From assembly GCF_017355785.1 (NCBI RefSeq), contig NZ_JAFEWE010000005.1:186001-250000 (forward strand): a stretch of 64,000 bases of DNA. The letters run 5' to 3'. Positions within the stretch are counted from its first letter, which is position 1. Each line of letters begins with the position of its first letter. Positions 9,313-17,562 of this stretch are shown one piece after another. The notes under the pieces are model-generated. The model made no database searches, had not been told where the DNA came from, and saw only the letters and a program-made list of their open reading frames with translations. The translations under genes and the position numbers were made by a program. Origin of the DNA: Desertivirga arenae (GTDB lineage: Bacteria; Bacteroidota; Bacteroidia; Sphingobacteriales; Sphingobacteriaceae).

Positions 9313-9744
9313 CTAGATGGATTTCTGGAAATGAAACCCAACTATAGAATATTCCTGATTCAATAAAAACTTGTGCACTCTTGAATTCTGAGGATAAGTA
9401 TCAAGTTCTACACCCTTACAATTATTCTTTTTAGCCCAGGTTTCAATAAAAGCAAAGAAGCGAACACCAAGGTCACGGGATTGATTAGAGGGATCTATTA
9501 TAACATTATCCAATTCAAGCTGTCTTCCTGAATTAAACTTTATTGTAATCCAGCCACTAGCAAAACCAATCAGTTCGGTGTTTAGAAACACTCCGAAGCA
9601 GTGATAATTGTTAAAAGAGAACAGCTCTTTCAAGTACTCTTCGATAATCCGTATCGTCAACTTTTGATTGTACTCTTTTCCTAACAAAGCCATCGAGCCT
9701 ATGTGGTTCTCAGCAAGTATATCAAATGTTAGATCTTCAGACAT
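9313..9744 (-). CDS. GNAT-family N-acetyltransferase
   Basis: This 143-residue single-domain protein has the GNAT order. Beta strands with FGVFLNTELIGFASGW precede ELDNVIIDPSNQSRDLGVRFFAFIETWAKK, where the segment after IDPSNQ corresponds to the acetyl-CoA pyrophosphate loop and the following helix (described here by its landmarks only). The C-terminus, with YPQNSRVHKFLLNQEY and GFHF, matches the closing strands where many GNATs carry a Asn-x-x-Ala-x-x-x-Tyr-like motif. The acceptor substrate cannot be read from the sequence. It is transcribed alone and diverges from the radical SAM gene across 143 bp. Confidence 0.75.
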   Translation of the reverse strand: MSEDLTFDILAENHIGSMALLGKEYNQKLTIRIIEEYLKELFSFNNYHCFGVFLNTELIGFASGWITIKFNSGRQLELDNVIIDPSNQSRDLGVRFFAFIETWAKKNNCKGVELDTYPQNSRVHKFLLNQEYSIVGFHFQKSI

Positions 9745-9887
9745 ATCAGTTAGTTAATCAGAGCATCAATAGTTGTATAACAGCAAAACTTGTTCAATGA
9801 TTTTAAAAAGGCATAGTATTCTTCTTAAATAGTAACATCACAACAAACCATTTATTTACAGCCCAGTTATTCAACAAACATTCACCT

Positions 9888-10964
9888 ATGTTACATAATA
9901 AAACTGTCGACGACCTACTCGACATAAAGGAGATCTATCTTGAGCCAGATGTCAGGAAATACAAGCGGGGATTGGATATTTTAGAGAAGTACTCTGGGGC
10001 AGAGCTAAAGGAAGTAGAATCCCATTGGAAGATTCCTGAGCTCTTTGGTTTTGAGGGCTCCGTGGAGGACTGGATTTCCAACAAAAAGAATGTTCTAATC
10101 CTTGGCATTAAAAAATCTTTGAGTGCAAGGCCAAATACCAGAAGTTCTCATTGGGTGGCTCCTTCCCAATCAAATGGTTGTACCATGTCATGCTCCTATT
10201 GCTATGTACCGAGAAGAAAAGGTTTTGCTAATCCTGTTTCCATATTTGTCAACATAGAACAAATTTTAGGATACTTGAAAAGACATGCCTTCAGGCAAGG
10301 TATTAAGCAGGAAGCGGACCATATTGATCCTAAGTATTGGGTTTATGAAATTGGAGAAAATGGTGACTGCTCCGCGGATGCAGCAATTTGCGATAATGTG
10401 AAGGATATGATTGATCTTTTCAAAGAGATTCCTAATGGTAAACTTACCTTCGCAACTAAATTTGTGAACCGCGAAATGCTGAATTATGATCCTCAACTCA
10501 AGACTCGTATTCGCTTTAGTCTGATGCCTCATAAAATGTCAAAATTGGTAGATGTACGGACAAGTCCAATAAGCGAAAGGATTAATGTGATGAACGATTT
10601 TGCTGAGGCAGGATATGAGGTTAATGTTAATTTCGCCCCGGTCATCTACTACGAGGGTTGGCTTGAAGATTGGAAAGTCCTATTTGATGAGATGAATGAT
10701 AAATTGAGTGAAAAAGTGAAGAAACAGCTGGTAACCGAAATTATCTTCCTGACACATAATCAACAGTTGCACGAGGTTAACCTAAATTGGCATCCGAAAG
10801 CTGAAGATGTATTATGGCGACCGGAAATCCAGGAAGTAAAGTACAGTCAGACGGGAGGCAGAAATGTCAGGTACAAACGAAACTTAAAAAAGGAATTGGT
10901 GGAGTCTTTAGTAGATTTAGTAAAGGAAGAACTTCCCTATTGCGGTATTAGGTACGCATTTTAG
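9888..10964 (+). CDS. Spore-photoproduct-lyase-like radical SAM protein
   Basis: The 358-residue radical SAM enzyme carries Cys98-x3-Cys102-x2-Cys105 (GCTMSCSYCYVPR), the ligand set for a 4Fe-4S cluster that cleaves S-adenosylmethionine. The surroundings (SARPNTRSSHW, APSQSNGC, EIGENGDCSADA, LTFATKFVNREML, RIRFSLMPHKM, VNVNFAPVIYYEGW) match the spore photoproduct lyase (SplB) family and its non-sporulating homologues. SplB repairs the 5-thyminyl-5,6-dihydrothymine dimer formed by UV in spores. Bacteroidota do not sporulate, so the lesion handled here is unknown; repair of a UV or dehydration lesion is an inference. It is monocistronic, closed by a clear terminator, and diverges from the acetyltransferase. 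Confidence 0.85.
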   Translation: MLHNKTVDDLLDIKEIYLEPDVRKYKRGLDILEKYSGAELKEVESHWKIPELFGFEGSVEDWISNKKNVLILGIKKSLSARPNTRSSHWVAPSQSNGCTMSCSYCYVPRRKGFANPVSIFVNIEQILGYLKRHAFRQGIKQEADHIDPKYWVYEIGENGDCSADAAICDNVKDMIDLFKEIPNGKLTFATKFVNREMLNYDPQLKTRIRFSLMPHKMSKLVDVRTSPISERINVMNDFAEAGYEVNVNFAPVIYYEGWLEDWKVLFDEMNDKLSEKVKKQLVTEIIFLTHNQQLHEVNLNWHPKAEDVLWRPEIQEVKYSQTGGRNVRYKRNLKKELVESLVDLVKEELPYCGIRYAF

Positions 10965-10991
10965 TCACATAGCATAAATGCTGATTATAAA

Positions 10992-11021
10992 AAAGGTTGT
11001 TCGCATAATCGAACAACCTTT
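10992..11021. terminator. Bidirectional intrinsic terminator
   Basis: A 12-bp perfect stem (AAAGGTTGTTCG with CGAACAACCTTT) has a 6-nt loop and A/T runs on both sides. It separates the radical SAM gene from the convergent serC-serA operon. Confidence 0.88.
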
Positions 11022-11044
11022 CTTATTAAGAGTTAAACAACGAT

Positions 11045-11995
11045 TTATTTTTTAAAAAAGTCGATGATCAAATTAGCAAGTTCAACCCCAATTCTTTCTT
11101 GGGCTTCGTTTGTAGCTGCACCAATATGTGGAGTTAAAGAGATCTTGGGATGAGAAAGAATCTCCTGACGAGGAGTTGGTTCGTTATCAAAGACATCTAA
11201 TCCAGCGAAAGCAACTTTACCAGAATTCAGAGCATCAATCAAAGCTAACTCGTCAATAGTACCACCTCTTGAACAGTTAACCACACCAACGCCTTTCTTC
11301 ACTTTCTCAAACTCCTCTTTACCTAATATAGGTTTATCAGTGAAAGGAGTGTGTAAGCTAATAAAATCAGATTCACTGATAAGCTGATCTAAACTTACTT
11401 TAGTAACGGGTACTTTAACATTAACACCGCCTGCCAGGTTTAACTCAAGATCTGCAGGGACGTCATAAAGGTCATATGCTAAAACTTCCATTCCAAGACC
11501 TAAAGCGATCTTTGCAGTTTCTCTGCCAATACGTCCAAAACCAATGATACCGATCTTTTTACCTTTCAGCTCGATGCCTTTCGCATAAGCCTTTTTAAGA
11601 TCATTGAACTTAGTATTACCTTCAACAGGCATTTTACGGTTTGCATCAAAAAGGAAACGAATTCCTGAGTAAAGATGAGCAAACACTAAATCAGCTACAG
11701 ATGGAGAAGATGCTGCAGGAGTATTCACTACTGCAAGACCTTTGCTTTTTGCATATTCCACATCAATATTATCCATACCTACGCCACCGCGACCGATAAG
11801 TTTAAGGTTTGGAACTGCATCAATCAGTTCTTTACGAACTTTTGTTGCACTACGTACAGTAATAGCGTCGTAGTTCTTTAATGCTTCAGGTAACTGATCC
11901 TGAGGAATATTTTGTGTATCAACAGTAAAGCCAGCAGCTTCCAACAACTGCTTTCCAACTGCATCAATACCGTCATTTGCAAGAATTCTTACCAT
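11045..11995 (-). CDS. serA: D-3-phosphoglycerate dehydrogenase (serine pathway)
   Basis: The enzyme oxidises 3-phosphoglycerate to 3-phosphohydroxypyruvate with NAD, the first step of serine synthesis. The Rossmann motif GIIGFGRIGRETA and the catalytic sites NCSRGGTIDE (Arg, Glu) and LTPHIGAAT (His) are all present. I start the gene at the ATG at 11995 (MVRILANDGIDAVGKQL, 316 residues) because the family begins with this strand. An in-frame start at 12067 would add 24 unrelated residues and overlap serC. It lacks the C-terminal ACT domain of E. coli SerA, so serine feedback through that domain is not expected. The gene lies 34 bp behind serC and is clearly in one operon with it. Confidence 0.93.
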   Translation of the reverse strand: MVRILANDGIDAVGKQLLEAAGFTVDTQNIPQDQLPEALKNYDAITVRSATKVRKELIDAVPNLKLIGRGGVGMDNIDVEYAKSKGLAVVNTPAASSPSVADLVFAHLYSGIRFLFDANRKMPVEGNTKFNDLKKAYAKGIELKGKKIGIIGFGRIGRETAKIALGLGMEVLAYDLYDVPADLELNLAGGVNVKVPVTKVSLDQLISESDFISLHTPFTDKPILGKEEFEKVKKGVGVVNCSRGGTIDELALIDALNSGKVAFAGLDVFDNEPTPRQEILSHPKISLTPHIGAATNEAQERIGVELANLIIDFFKK

Positions 11996-12029
11996 TTTAG
12001 TATTTATGTTATTACGAATTAAAGAAGGA

Positions 12030-13097
12030 TTAAGCGTGTTTCTCTGCAAATTCCTGCATAGCCTCAACTAATGCATGAATTGAAGTTATTGGCAATGCAT
12101 TGTAGATGGAAGCTCTGAATCCGCCAACGCTACGATGACCTTTTATACCAACCATACCGCGCTCTTCAGCAAATTTCAAGAAAGGTTTTTCCAATTCAGG
12201 ATTTTCCATTACAAAACAAACATTCATACGAGAACGATCTTCACCAGCACAAGTTCCTTTGAACAATGGATTTCTGTCGATCTCCTCATAAAGAGCAGCT
12301 GCTTTAGCGATATTTTCTTTTTCCATTTGGGCTACACCACCTTTAGATTTTAACCACCTAAGATTTAATAAAGAAGTGTAAATAGCGAAAACAGGAGGAG
12401 TATTATATAAAGATTTATTATCTGCCTGAACCTTGTAATCAAGCATTGAAGGAAGCTTTTTGCCAGATTTACCAAACAACTCATCTTTAATGATCACAAG
12501 AGTTACTCCTGCAGGACCCATATTTTTTTGAGCACCAGCATAGATTAAACCGAAGTCAGCAACATTAATTTCACGGCTGAAAATATCAGATGACATGTCA
12601 CTTACCAGGGGAACTGGCGACTTAGGGAATTCAAACAACTCGGTTCCGAAAATCGTGTTGTTACTTGTTATATGGAAATAAGCTGCATCAGCTGGAATTT
12701 CATATGTTTTAGGAATGTAAGTATAATTAGCTTCCTTAGACGAAGCAACTACATTAACGTTTCCATACAATTTCGCTTCTTTCAATGCCTTGCTTGACCA
12801 TGCACCTGAATCAAGATAAGCTGCAGTTTGTCCCTCTCCTAATAAGTTAGCAGGAACCATTGAAAATTGTAAGCTTGCTCCACCCTGAAGGAAAAGAACA
12901 GAATAGCCATCCGGAACGTTAAGTAATTCTTTAACAAGGCGGGTAGCTTCTTCTACAACAGCTTCAAACTCCGGTGCCCTGTGCGATATTTCCAGGATCG
13001 ACAAACCGGTATCGTTAAAATTCAAAACAGCCTGAGAAGCCTGTTTAAATACTTCCTGTGGTAGAATACAAGGGCCTGCGCCAAAATTAAATTTCAT
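12030..13097 (-). CDS. serC: Phosphoserine aminotransferase
   Basis: This PLP enzyme (355 residues, the usual family length) transfers the amino group of glutamate to 3-phosphohydroxypyruvate, the second step of serine synthesis. It also acts in the DXP-dependent pyridoxal phosphate route. The N-terminus MKFNFGAGPCILPQEV and LQGGASLQFSMVPANLL are family signatures, the PLP lysine lies in YAGAQKNMGPAG, and the C-terminus has GHRSVGGFRASIYNALP. As first gene of the serC-serA operon it has a probable -7 box 26 bp upstream of its ATG. Confidence 0.96.
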   Translation of the reverse strand: MKFNFGAGPCILPQEVFKQASQAVLNFNDTGLSILEISHRAPEFEAVVEEATRLVKELLNVPDGYSVLFLQGGASLQFSMVPANLLGEGQTAAYLDSGAWSSKALKEAKLYGNVNVVASSKEANYTYIPKTYEIPADAAYFHITSNNTIFGTELFEFPKSPVPLVSDMSSDIFSREINVADFGLIYAGAQKNMGPAGVTLVIIKDELFGKSGKKLPSMLDYKVQADNKSLYNTPPVFAIYTSLLNLRWLKSKGGVAQMEKENIAKAAALYEEIDRNPLFKGTCAGEDRSRMNVCFVMENPELEKPFLKFAEERGMVGIKGHRSVGGFRASIYNALPITSIHALVEAMQEFAEKHA

Positions 13098-13122
13098 CGT
13101 TAAGTACGTTTTATTTTGGGGT

Positions 13123-13130
13123 CAAATTTA
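13123..13130 (-). promoter_or_regulatory. Probable -7 box for the serC-serA operon (TAAATTTG)
   Basis: Read on the minus strand the element is TAAATTTG, an exact TAnnTTTG match, 25 bp before the serC ATG. No TTG is present 19 bp upstream, so only the -7 half is supported. Confidence 0.45.
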
Positions 13131-13150
13131 GAAGAATTATATCTTTTTAT

Positions 13151-15580
13151 TTATCTATTTTTAATTTTTGCAATAATCTTGAAATTAAGCTGACGGGAGG
13201 TTAAATAATTGGGTATGGCGTACTGATAGTTATTGATGTCCTTTATCCAAAAATAAGAGACCGTATTATTGATATTCAGCAGATTAAATATCTCTGCATA
13301 AATCTGAAAGGAATCAAAATACTTAGTTGCGAAGCTTAACTTTCGTGCCGAGCCTCCCTCCAACAAGTTTTTTGAAAAGCCTATATCCACTCTGCGATAA
13401 GCTGGAATGTGAAAGACATCAGCATATCTTTCAGTTCTTGGAGGACCAACCGGAAGCGCAGAACCATAAAGAAGTGTAAGGTGAACTTTATAGGTAGGAC
13501 TATTAAACAGGCGGTCCTGAAAGAACGCGGAGAAATTTAACCTTTGATCCGTAGGTCTCTTCAAATAACCTGGGTAGATAGTGGCAGAATTTCCATTTGC
13601 ATCTTTCCTAACGAATGAGTCACCCTTAACATCCTCCTGGGTTTTCATCAATGAAACCCTGAAGGAAGACTCCAATCCTGATACAAATTCTCCACTTATA
13701 CTAAAATCTGCTCCGGCTGCATATCCCTTTGCTTGCTGACCAGAGAAATATCTTATTCGTAGATTTTCAACTTTGTATGGTATTAGCTCAGTTAGTTTTT
13801 TATAATAGAGTTCCGAGCTGAACTTCAACAGCGTACCTAATGAAATAAAATTATAATCGGCTCCAGCTAGAATATGGAAAGAGCGCTGTGCTTTACCGCC
13901 ATCATAAATTTTTCCATCAAAATCTCTTAACTCACGGTAGTAAGGAGGCTGATTATATGACCCTACCGAAAATTTCCAATTGAGCATTTTATTCGCCTTA
14001 TACCACAAGCCCATTCTTGGACTAAATAATACCTCTTTTGAATATGAATTAAAGTTTCCCCTGATTCCCACGTTTACATTTAAACGCGAAGACAGGCTGA
14101 AATTATTTTGTAAAAATCCAGAGTAACGATGGGTGTAGTTTTTATTATTTGAAAAGACGACCTCAGTGAGCCGAAAATCCAAATCATTGTAGGGTAAAGA
14201 ATAACCGGCTGAATCAATAAGATTATACTCATTCATTTCGTCATTGATTTTATCGTATTGATACCGAATTCCTCCTTCCCAGTTAGAGCGCCCATGCTTA
14301 ACGTAACCTCTCAGTTCAGTGCTATATATGCGGGATTGCAAAAAATTGCGTGCATAGTTATAATCTATACCTTCTCCCCTTCCTACCCGTATATTTTCAA
14401 ATCCTGATGAGTTTTCAGATTCCTCTAACTGATCGAAGATATACCTTCCTTCTATATCGTAGGTCTCCTTCTCTGAAATTGCGAAAACTGAGTTGATAGA
14501 TTTTAATAATACATTTGACCCGGGTTTATAAGCAAAAGTCACAGCTCCGGTAAAGGATTCGTAGCGATCCTTCTCTGACCCTTCATAATCAACATTAAGC
14601 TTATATTGTTCGTTCAGTGTCCCAAAGGTTGTTTCACGGCTTGCAGGAATTAATTCGAACCGACTCAGATTATAATCTGCGAAGAAGGATATATCCCATT
14701 TAGGGCCAACACCCAGATTATGAAAGGCTTGAATATCATAAAACCGTGGCTGGTAATTCCCCGCTACCGGCTGCGTTTTTAAAATACTCTGGTTCATTTT
14801 GGTTCTGAAACCAATTAAGCTGTAACTCTTTTTGGAAAGAAGTTTAGAAGTAGCAGACAAACCGAGAAGGCCTGCAGAAAAAACAATTTGCTGACTATCC
14901 GGACGATTGTATCGAATATCTAAAACGGAGGATAATTTATCGCCGTATTTGGCCTCAAAACCTCCTGCAGAAAAGTGTGCCTGACTAACTAATTCCGGAT
15001 TAATAAAACTTAAGCCTTCCTGCTGCCCATTTCTGACAAGAAGTGGGCGAAAAATCTCTATATCATTAATATAAATAAGGTTCTCATTAAAATTCCCTCC
15101 ACGAACAGAGTACTGAGAGCTAAGTTCGTTATTCGCTGATACCCCAGGAAGGGTTTTAAGTATTGATTCAAAATTCCCAGAGGCTGCAGGAAGGTTAATG
15201 ATTTGTCCCGGACTAATCCTACGCAAGTTCCCTGATTGGCTGCCGCCACGCACCTCCACCTGATTTAACTGTCGATAAGTCTGCCGGAGCACGATATCCT
15301 GTCTGACCTCTGAACGCTTAGCCAATCGGATTTCCATTCGTTCCGTCTGGAAGCCATCAGAGCTGACATATAAAACAACAAATGGCTTATAAGCAGTGGC
15401 TATTGAGTAAGCTCCGCTGTCAGAACTAATTGTTTCGACTCCCGCTATGGCAACTTTTATAGTTGCCTTGGAAATAGCTTGCCCTTGTTCTGTCTGAACA
15501 GTCCCAAAAATACGCACCGACTTTTGGGCGAAACTTGCACTTGTAAGTGATAACAGAACAAGGACAAACACGTGTCTCAT
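13151..15580 (-). CDS. TonB-dependent outer-membrane receptor with carboxypeptidase-regulatory-like domain
   Basis: The 809-residue receptor has a signal peptide ending at SFAQ (residue 19). A CarboxypepD_reg-like beta-sandwich (about 22-105; VRIFGTVQTEQGQAISKATI) and a plug domain (about 115-225; PGQIINLPAASGNFESILKTLPGVSANNEL reads like the plug start, then YSVRGGNFNENLIYINDIEIF) precede a 22-strand-type barrel rich in aromatic strands. It is not of the SusC/RagA class and has no SusD partner. The ligand is therefore probably a small molecule such as a siderophore, metal complex or cofactor, but nothing here identifies it. The ATG lies 1 bp after the rpe stop codon, so the two genes are co-transcribed, although no functional link is evident. 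Confidence 0.88.
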   Translation of the reverse strand: MRHVFVLVLLSLTSASFAQKSVRIFGTVQTEQGQAISKATIKVAIAGVETISSDSGAYSIATAYKPFVVLYVSSDGFQTERMEIRLAKRSEVRQDIVLRQTYRQLNQVEVRGGSQSGNLRRISPGQIINLPAASGNFESILKTLPGVSANNELSSQYSVRGGNFNENLIYINDIEIFRPLLVRNGQQEGLSFINPELVSQAHFSAGGFEAKYGDKLSSVLDIRYNRPDSQQIVFSAGLLGLSATSKLLSKKSYSLIGFRTKMNQSILKTQPVAGNYQPRFYDIQAFHNLGVGPKWDISFFADYNLSRFELIPASRETTFGTLNEQYKLNVDYEGSEKDRYESFTGAVTFAYKPGSNVLLKSINSVFAISEKETYDIEGRYIFDQLEESENSSGFENIRVGRGEGIDYNYARNFLQSRIYSTELRGYVKHGRSNWEGGIRYQYDKINDEMNEYNLIDSAGYSLPYNDLDFRLTEVVFSNNKNYTHRYSGFLQNNFSLSSRLNVNVGIRGNFNSYSKEVLFSPRMGLWYKANKMLNWKFSVGSYNQPPYYRELRDFDGKIYDGGKAQRSFHILAGADYNFISLGTLLKFSSELYYKKLTELIPYKVENLRIRYFSGQQAKGYAAGADFSISGEFVSGLESSFRVSLMKTQEDVKGDSFVRKDANGNSATIYPGYLKRPTDQRLNFSAFFQDRLFNSPTYKVHLTLLYGSALPVGPPRTERYADVFHIPAYRRVDIGFSKNLLEGGSARKLSFATKYFDSFQIYAEIFNLLNINNTVSYFWIKDINNYQYAIPNYLTSRQLNFKIIAKIKNR

Positions 15581-15581
15581 G

Positions 15582-16250
15582 TTAAGCTTGAATAAGGGTC
15601 GAAGCTTCTTTAAGTTCTTTAATTACTTCCACAGGATTTGTTGCACTGAATACAAAATTCCCGGCAACTAAAACATTTGCTCCTGCACTAAGCAATGCAC
15701 CCGAATTATTACTATTTACCCCTCCATCAATTTCTATCAAAAGATTATCATTCCTTCCTGCTGTTAAACTCTTCAATGTTCTGATCTTCTTATAGGTATT
15801 TTCAATAAATTTTTGTCCGCCAAATCCAGGATTTACAGACATTAATAATACCATGTCCAAATCCTCGATCAGGTCATCTAAAACAGAAACCGGTGTATGC
15901 GGATTTAAGGCAACTCCAGCAATGCAACCAAGGTCTTTGATAGCGTGAATTGTACGATGAAGATGAGTACAAGCTTCATGATGAACAGTAATCGTTGCAG
16001 CTCCAGCCCTCTTAAATTGCTCCAGGTATCTGTCAGGATCGACAATCATCAAATGAACATCTAAGGGTTTAGAGGCATATTTCTCCAAGGCCGCGAGAAC
16101 AGGAAAACCAAAAGAGATATTCGGAACAAAAACACCATCCATAATATCCACATGGAACCAGTCTGCTTTACTCGAATTAATCATTTCTATATCCCGCTGT
16201 AGATTACCGAAATCCGCTGCAAGTACTGAAGGTGCTATAAGGTGATTCAT
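15582..16250 (-). CDS. rpe: Ribulose-phosphate 3-epimerase
   Basis: This 222-residue TIM-barrel enzyme of the pentose phosphate pathway interconverts ribulose 5-phosphate and xylulose 5-phosphate. The family landmarks are complete: IAPSVLAADFGNL at the N-terminus, WFHVDIMDGVFVPNISFG (metal-binding His and Asp), DVHLMI, MSVNPGFGGQKF, and LIEIDGGVN (metal and phosphate site). The TonB receptor gene follows directly. A TATATTTG box lies 4 bp before the ATG and another lies about 195 bp upstream, ahead of a putative terminator (see the separate entries). The leader region may therefore regulate this gene or encode a separate RNA. Confidence 0.96.
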   Translation of the reverse strand: MNHLIAPSVLAADFGNLQRDIEMINSSKADWFHVDIMDGVFVPNISFGFPVLAALEKYASKPLDVHLMIVDPDRYLEQFKRAGAATITVHHEACTHLHRTIHAIKDLGCIAGVALNPHTPVSVLDDLIEDLDMVLLMSVNPGFGGQKFIENTYKKIRTLKSLTAGRNDNLLIEIDGGVNSNNSGALLSAGANVLVAGNFVFSATNPVEVIKELKEASTLIQA

Positions 16251-16254
16251 CCTG

Positions 16255-16262
16255 CAAATATA
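16255..16262 (-). promoter_or_regulatory. TATATTTG box directly before rpe
   Basis: Exact TAnnTTTG match on the minus strand, but only 4 bp before the rpe ATG. If used, it would give a leaderless or nearly leaderless rpe transcript. No TTG lies at the -33 distance, so chance occurrence is possible. Confidence 0.3.
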
Positions 16263-16366
16263 AATCTTTCAAACTGTAGTCGCTGATATTAGGAGTACTT
16301 CATTTTCGGAGGATTGCGAAACTAACCATTGGTAGAATAACTATTATGGGAGTTATTAGGCCAGTT

Positions 16367-16442
16367 AATAAACAAAATGCCCCTAGCCAGTAAAGGCTTG
16401 GAGCATAGGTAGAATGTAGGGGGAACCCCCTTGATTTAGGGA
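16367..16442 (-). ncRNA. Candidate ~75-nt small RNA (or attenuated rpe leader)
   Basis: On the minus strand a TATATTTG promoter box is followed at once by a compact structured segment. A G5-TT-C5 palindrome at 16419-16430 comes first. A terminator-like hairpin at 16377-16406 follows: ATGCTCC/GGGGCAT plus AGCC/GGCT, with a 6-nt loop. A T-rich tract (TTTTGTTTATT) then precedes a further 117 bp before rpe. Promoter, body and terminator are therefore all present within about 90 bp, which is what a free-standing small RNA looks like. The alternative is a leader that is prematurely terminated and sometimes read through into rpe. It does not resemble tRNA, SRP RNA, 6S RNA, tmRNA or RNase P RNA as far as I can tell. 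Confidence 0.45.
16377..16406 (-). terminator. Intrinsic terminator of the candidate small RNA
   Basis: On the minus strand a 7-bp outer stem (including one G-T pair) and a 4-bp inner stem are separated by one T-T mismatch and closed by a 6-nt loop. A T-rich tract follows at about 16367-16376. Confidence 0.6.
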
Positions 16443-16445
16443 CTG

Positions 16446-16453
16446 CAAATATA
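16446..16453 (-). promoter_or_regulatory. -7 promoter box (TATATTTG) of the candidate small RNA
   Basis: Exact match to TAnnTTTG on the minus strand, the same octamer as in the tRNA promoter of this window. No clear TTG at -33, so activity would rest on the -7 element. Confidence 0.45.
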
Positions 16454-16632
16454 ACAAATAAGCTTCGACATTTTTCCTATTATGTTAAATACTTTCAGAA
16501 AACTCCCTTTCAAAACGTAGGTGAGGCTGAAGGTTGAATTAAAATTCAGGAAGAAGACTTTGAGATAGCCGGTTTAAAACTTATTGATTGGTAAAGGGTT
16601 AATGTTAGGTGTTTTAAATCAAAACAAATACT

Positions 16633-17496
16633 ATGAAATTTATCAGATCACAAAACGCGGACGGCACTCCAGTTAATCTTTTTTACGAGGATTGGGGTTC
16701 GGGGTCTCCCGTTGTGTTTATCCATGGCTGGCCACTGGATCACCAAATGTGGGAATATCAAACAAGTGTCTTACCTAACTTTGGCTTTAGATGTATCGCT
16801 TACGACCGTCGCGGTTTTGGAAAATCCGACAAACCCTGGGATGGGTATGATTACAACACGTTAGCAGATGATTTAAAAGCCTTGTTGGATCAGCTGGATC
16901 TACAGAACGCAACCCTTGTCGGCTTTTCAATGGGAGGAGGTGAAATTGTTCGATACTTCAGTAGACATGGCGGTAAAAGAGTTTCAAAAGTTATTCTAAT
17001 TAGTTCCATCGCTCCTTTTATGAAGCAAACGGATGATAATCCCGATGGAGTTCCCGCTAGTAAGCTTACAGAAATCACAGAGTCTTTACAGGAAGATAGA
17101 GCCGGCTTTCTGGTAGATTTCGCTAAACAATTCTATGGCTTTAGTTTGCTTAGCCATCCGGTAAGCCAAGGGGTACTCGATCGTGATTTCCTTATTGCCT
17201 CTCAGGCGTCCTTAAAAGCCACAATAGATTGTGCCCAGGCTTTTGGTGAAACTGATTTTAGAAATGAAATGCGATACATTAACGTTCCTACTTTGTTGGT
17301 GCATGGTGACGCAGACGAGACTGTACCAATTAAGGCGACAAGCGACCAGGCCTCAGAATTAATCACCCAATCAGAATATATTGTTTATGAGGGTGCACCT
17401 CACGGTTTGTTTTTTACCGATAAAGAAACTCTAAACGGAGATTTGATCCAATTTATCCAGGCGGAGAATAGCGTAGACGTAAACAGAAGTGTTTAA
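16633..17496 (+). CDS. Alpha/beta-hydrolase, chloroperoxidase-like
   Basis: This is a 287-residue single-domain alpha/beta hydrolase. The oxyanion-hole motif VFIHGWPLDHQMW, the nucleophile elbow GFSMGGGE (Ser in the GxSxGG form), the acid region VHGDADETVPI and the catalytic His in YEGAPHGLFFT give a complete Ser-Asp-His triad. The overall pattern (YDRRGFGKSDKPWDGYDYNTLADDL as landmark) matches cofactor-free haloperoxidases and related esterases. The physiological substrate cannot be read; esterase, lactonase or perhydrolase activity is possible. No signal peptide is present, so it is cytoplasmic. It is monocistronic, with a hairpin terminator about 25 bp beyond its stop. Confidence 0.85.
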   Translation: MKFIRSQNADGTPVNLFYEDWGSGSPVVFIHGWPLDHQMWEYQTSVLPNFGFRCIAYDRRGFGKSDKPWDGYDYNTLADDLKALLDQLDLQNATLVGFSMGGGEIVRYFSRHGGKRVSKVILISSIAPFMKQTDDNPDGVPASKLTEITESLQEDRAGFLVDFAKQFYGFSLLSHPVSQGVLDRDFLIASQASLKATIDCAQAFGETDFRNEMRYINVPTLLVHGDADETVPIKATSDQASELITQSEYIVYEGAPHGLFFTDKETLNGDLIQFIQAENSVDVNRSV

Positions 17497-17520
17497 ATCT
17501 TAATATAAATTACTTCCAAA

Positions 17521-17547
17521 GAACATCCTGGTTAAGCCAGGGTGTTC
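17521..17547. terminator. Hairpin between convergent genes, probable bidirectional terminator
   Basis: GAACATCCTGG pairs with CCAGGGTGTTC (11 bp, one G-T pair) around a 5-nt loop, between two convergent genes. T-runs are short on both strands. Confidence 0.55.
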
Positions 17548-17562
17548 TAATTCCTTAAGAAA

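Larger units (their letters stand above)
16251..16632. other. 382-bp divergent intergenic region between rpe and the hydrolase gene
   Basis: Besides the elements listed separately (two TATATTTG boxes, the candidate small RNA and its terminator, all on the minus strand), I see no convincing gene here. A plus-strand frame of about 42 codons from roughly 16409 has no start codon and is ignored. A promoter for the hydrolase at 16633 was not recognisable. Confidence 0.6.

Noticed and set aside
11996-12067. Earlier serA start 24 codons upstream
   Set aside because: It overlaps the end of serC and its residues do not fit the family; the internal ATG at 11995 gives the normal N-terminus.
16409-16540. 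42-codon open plus-strand frame with an AraC-like flavour
   Set aside because: It has no start codon and overlaps the candidate small RNA on the other strand; the resemblance is too weak.
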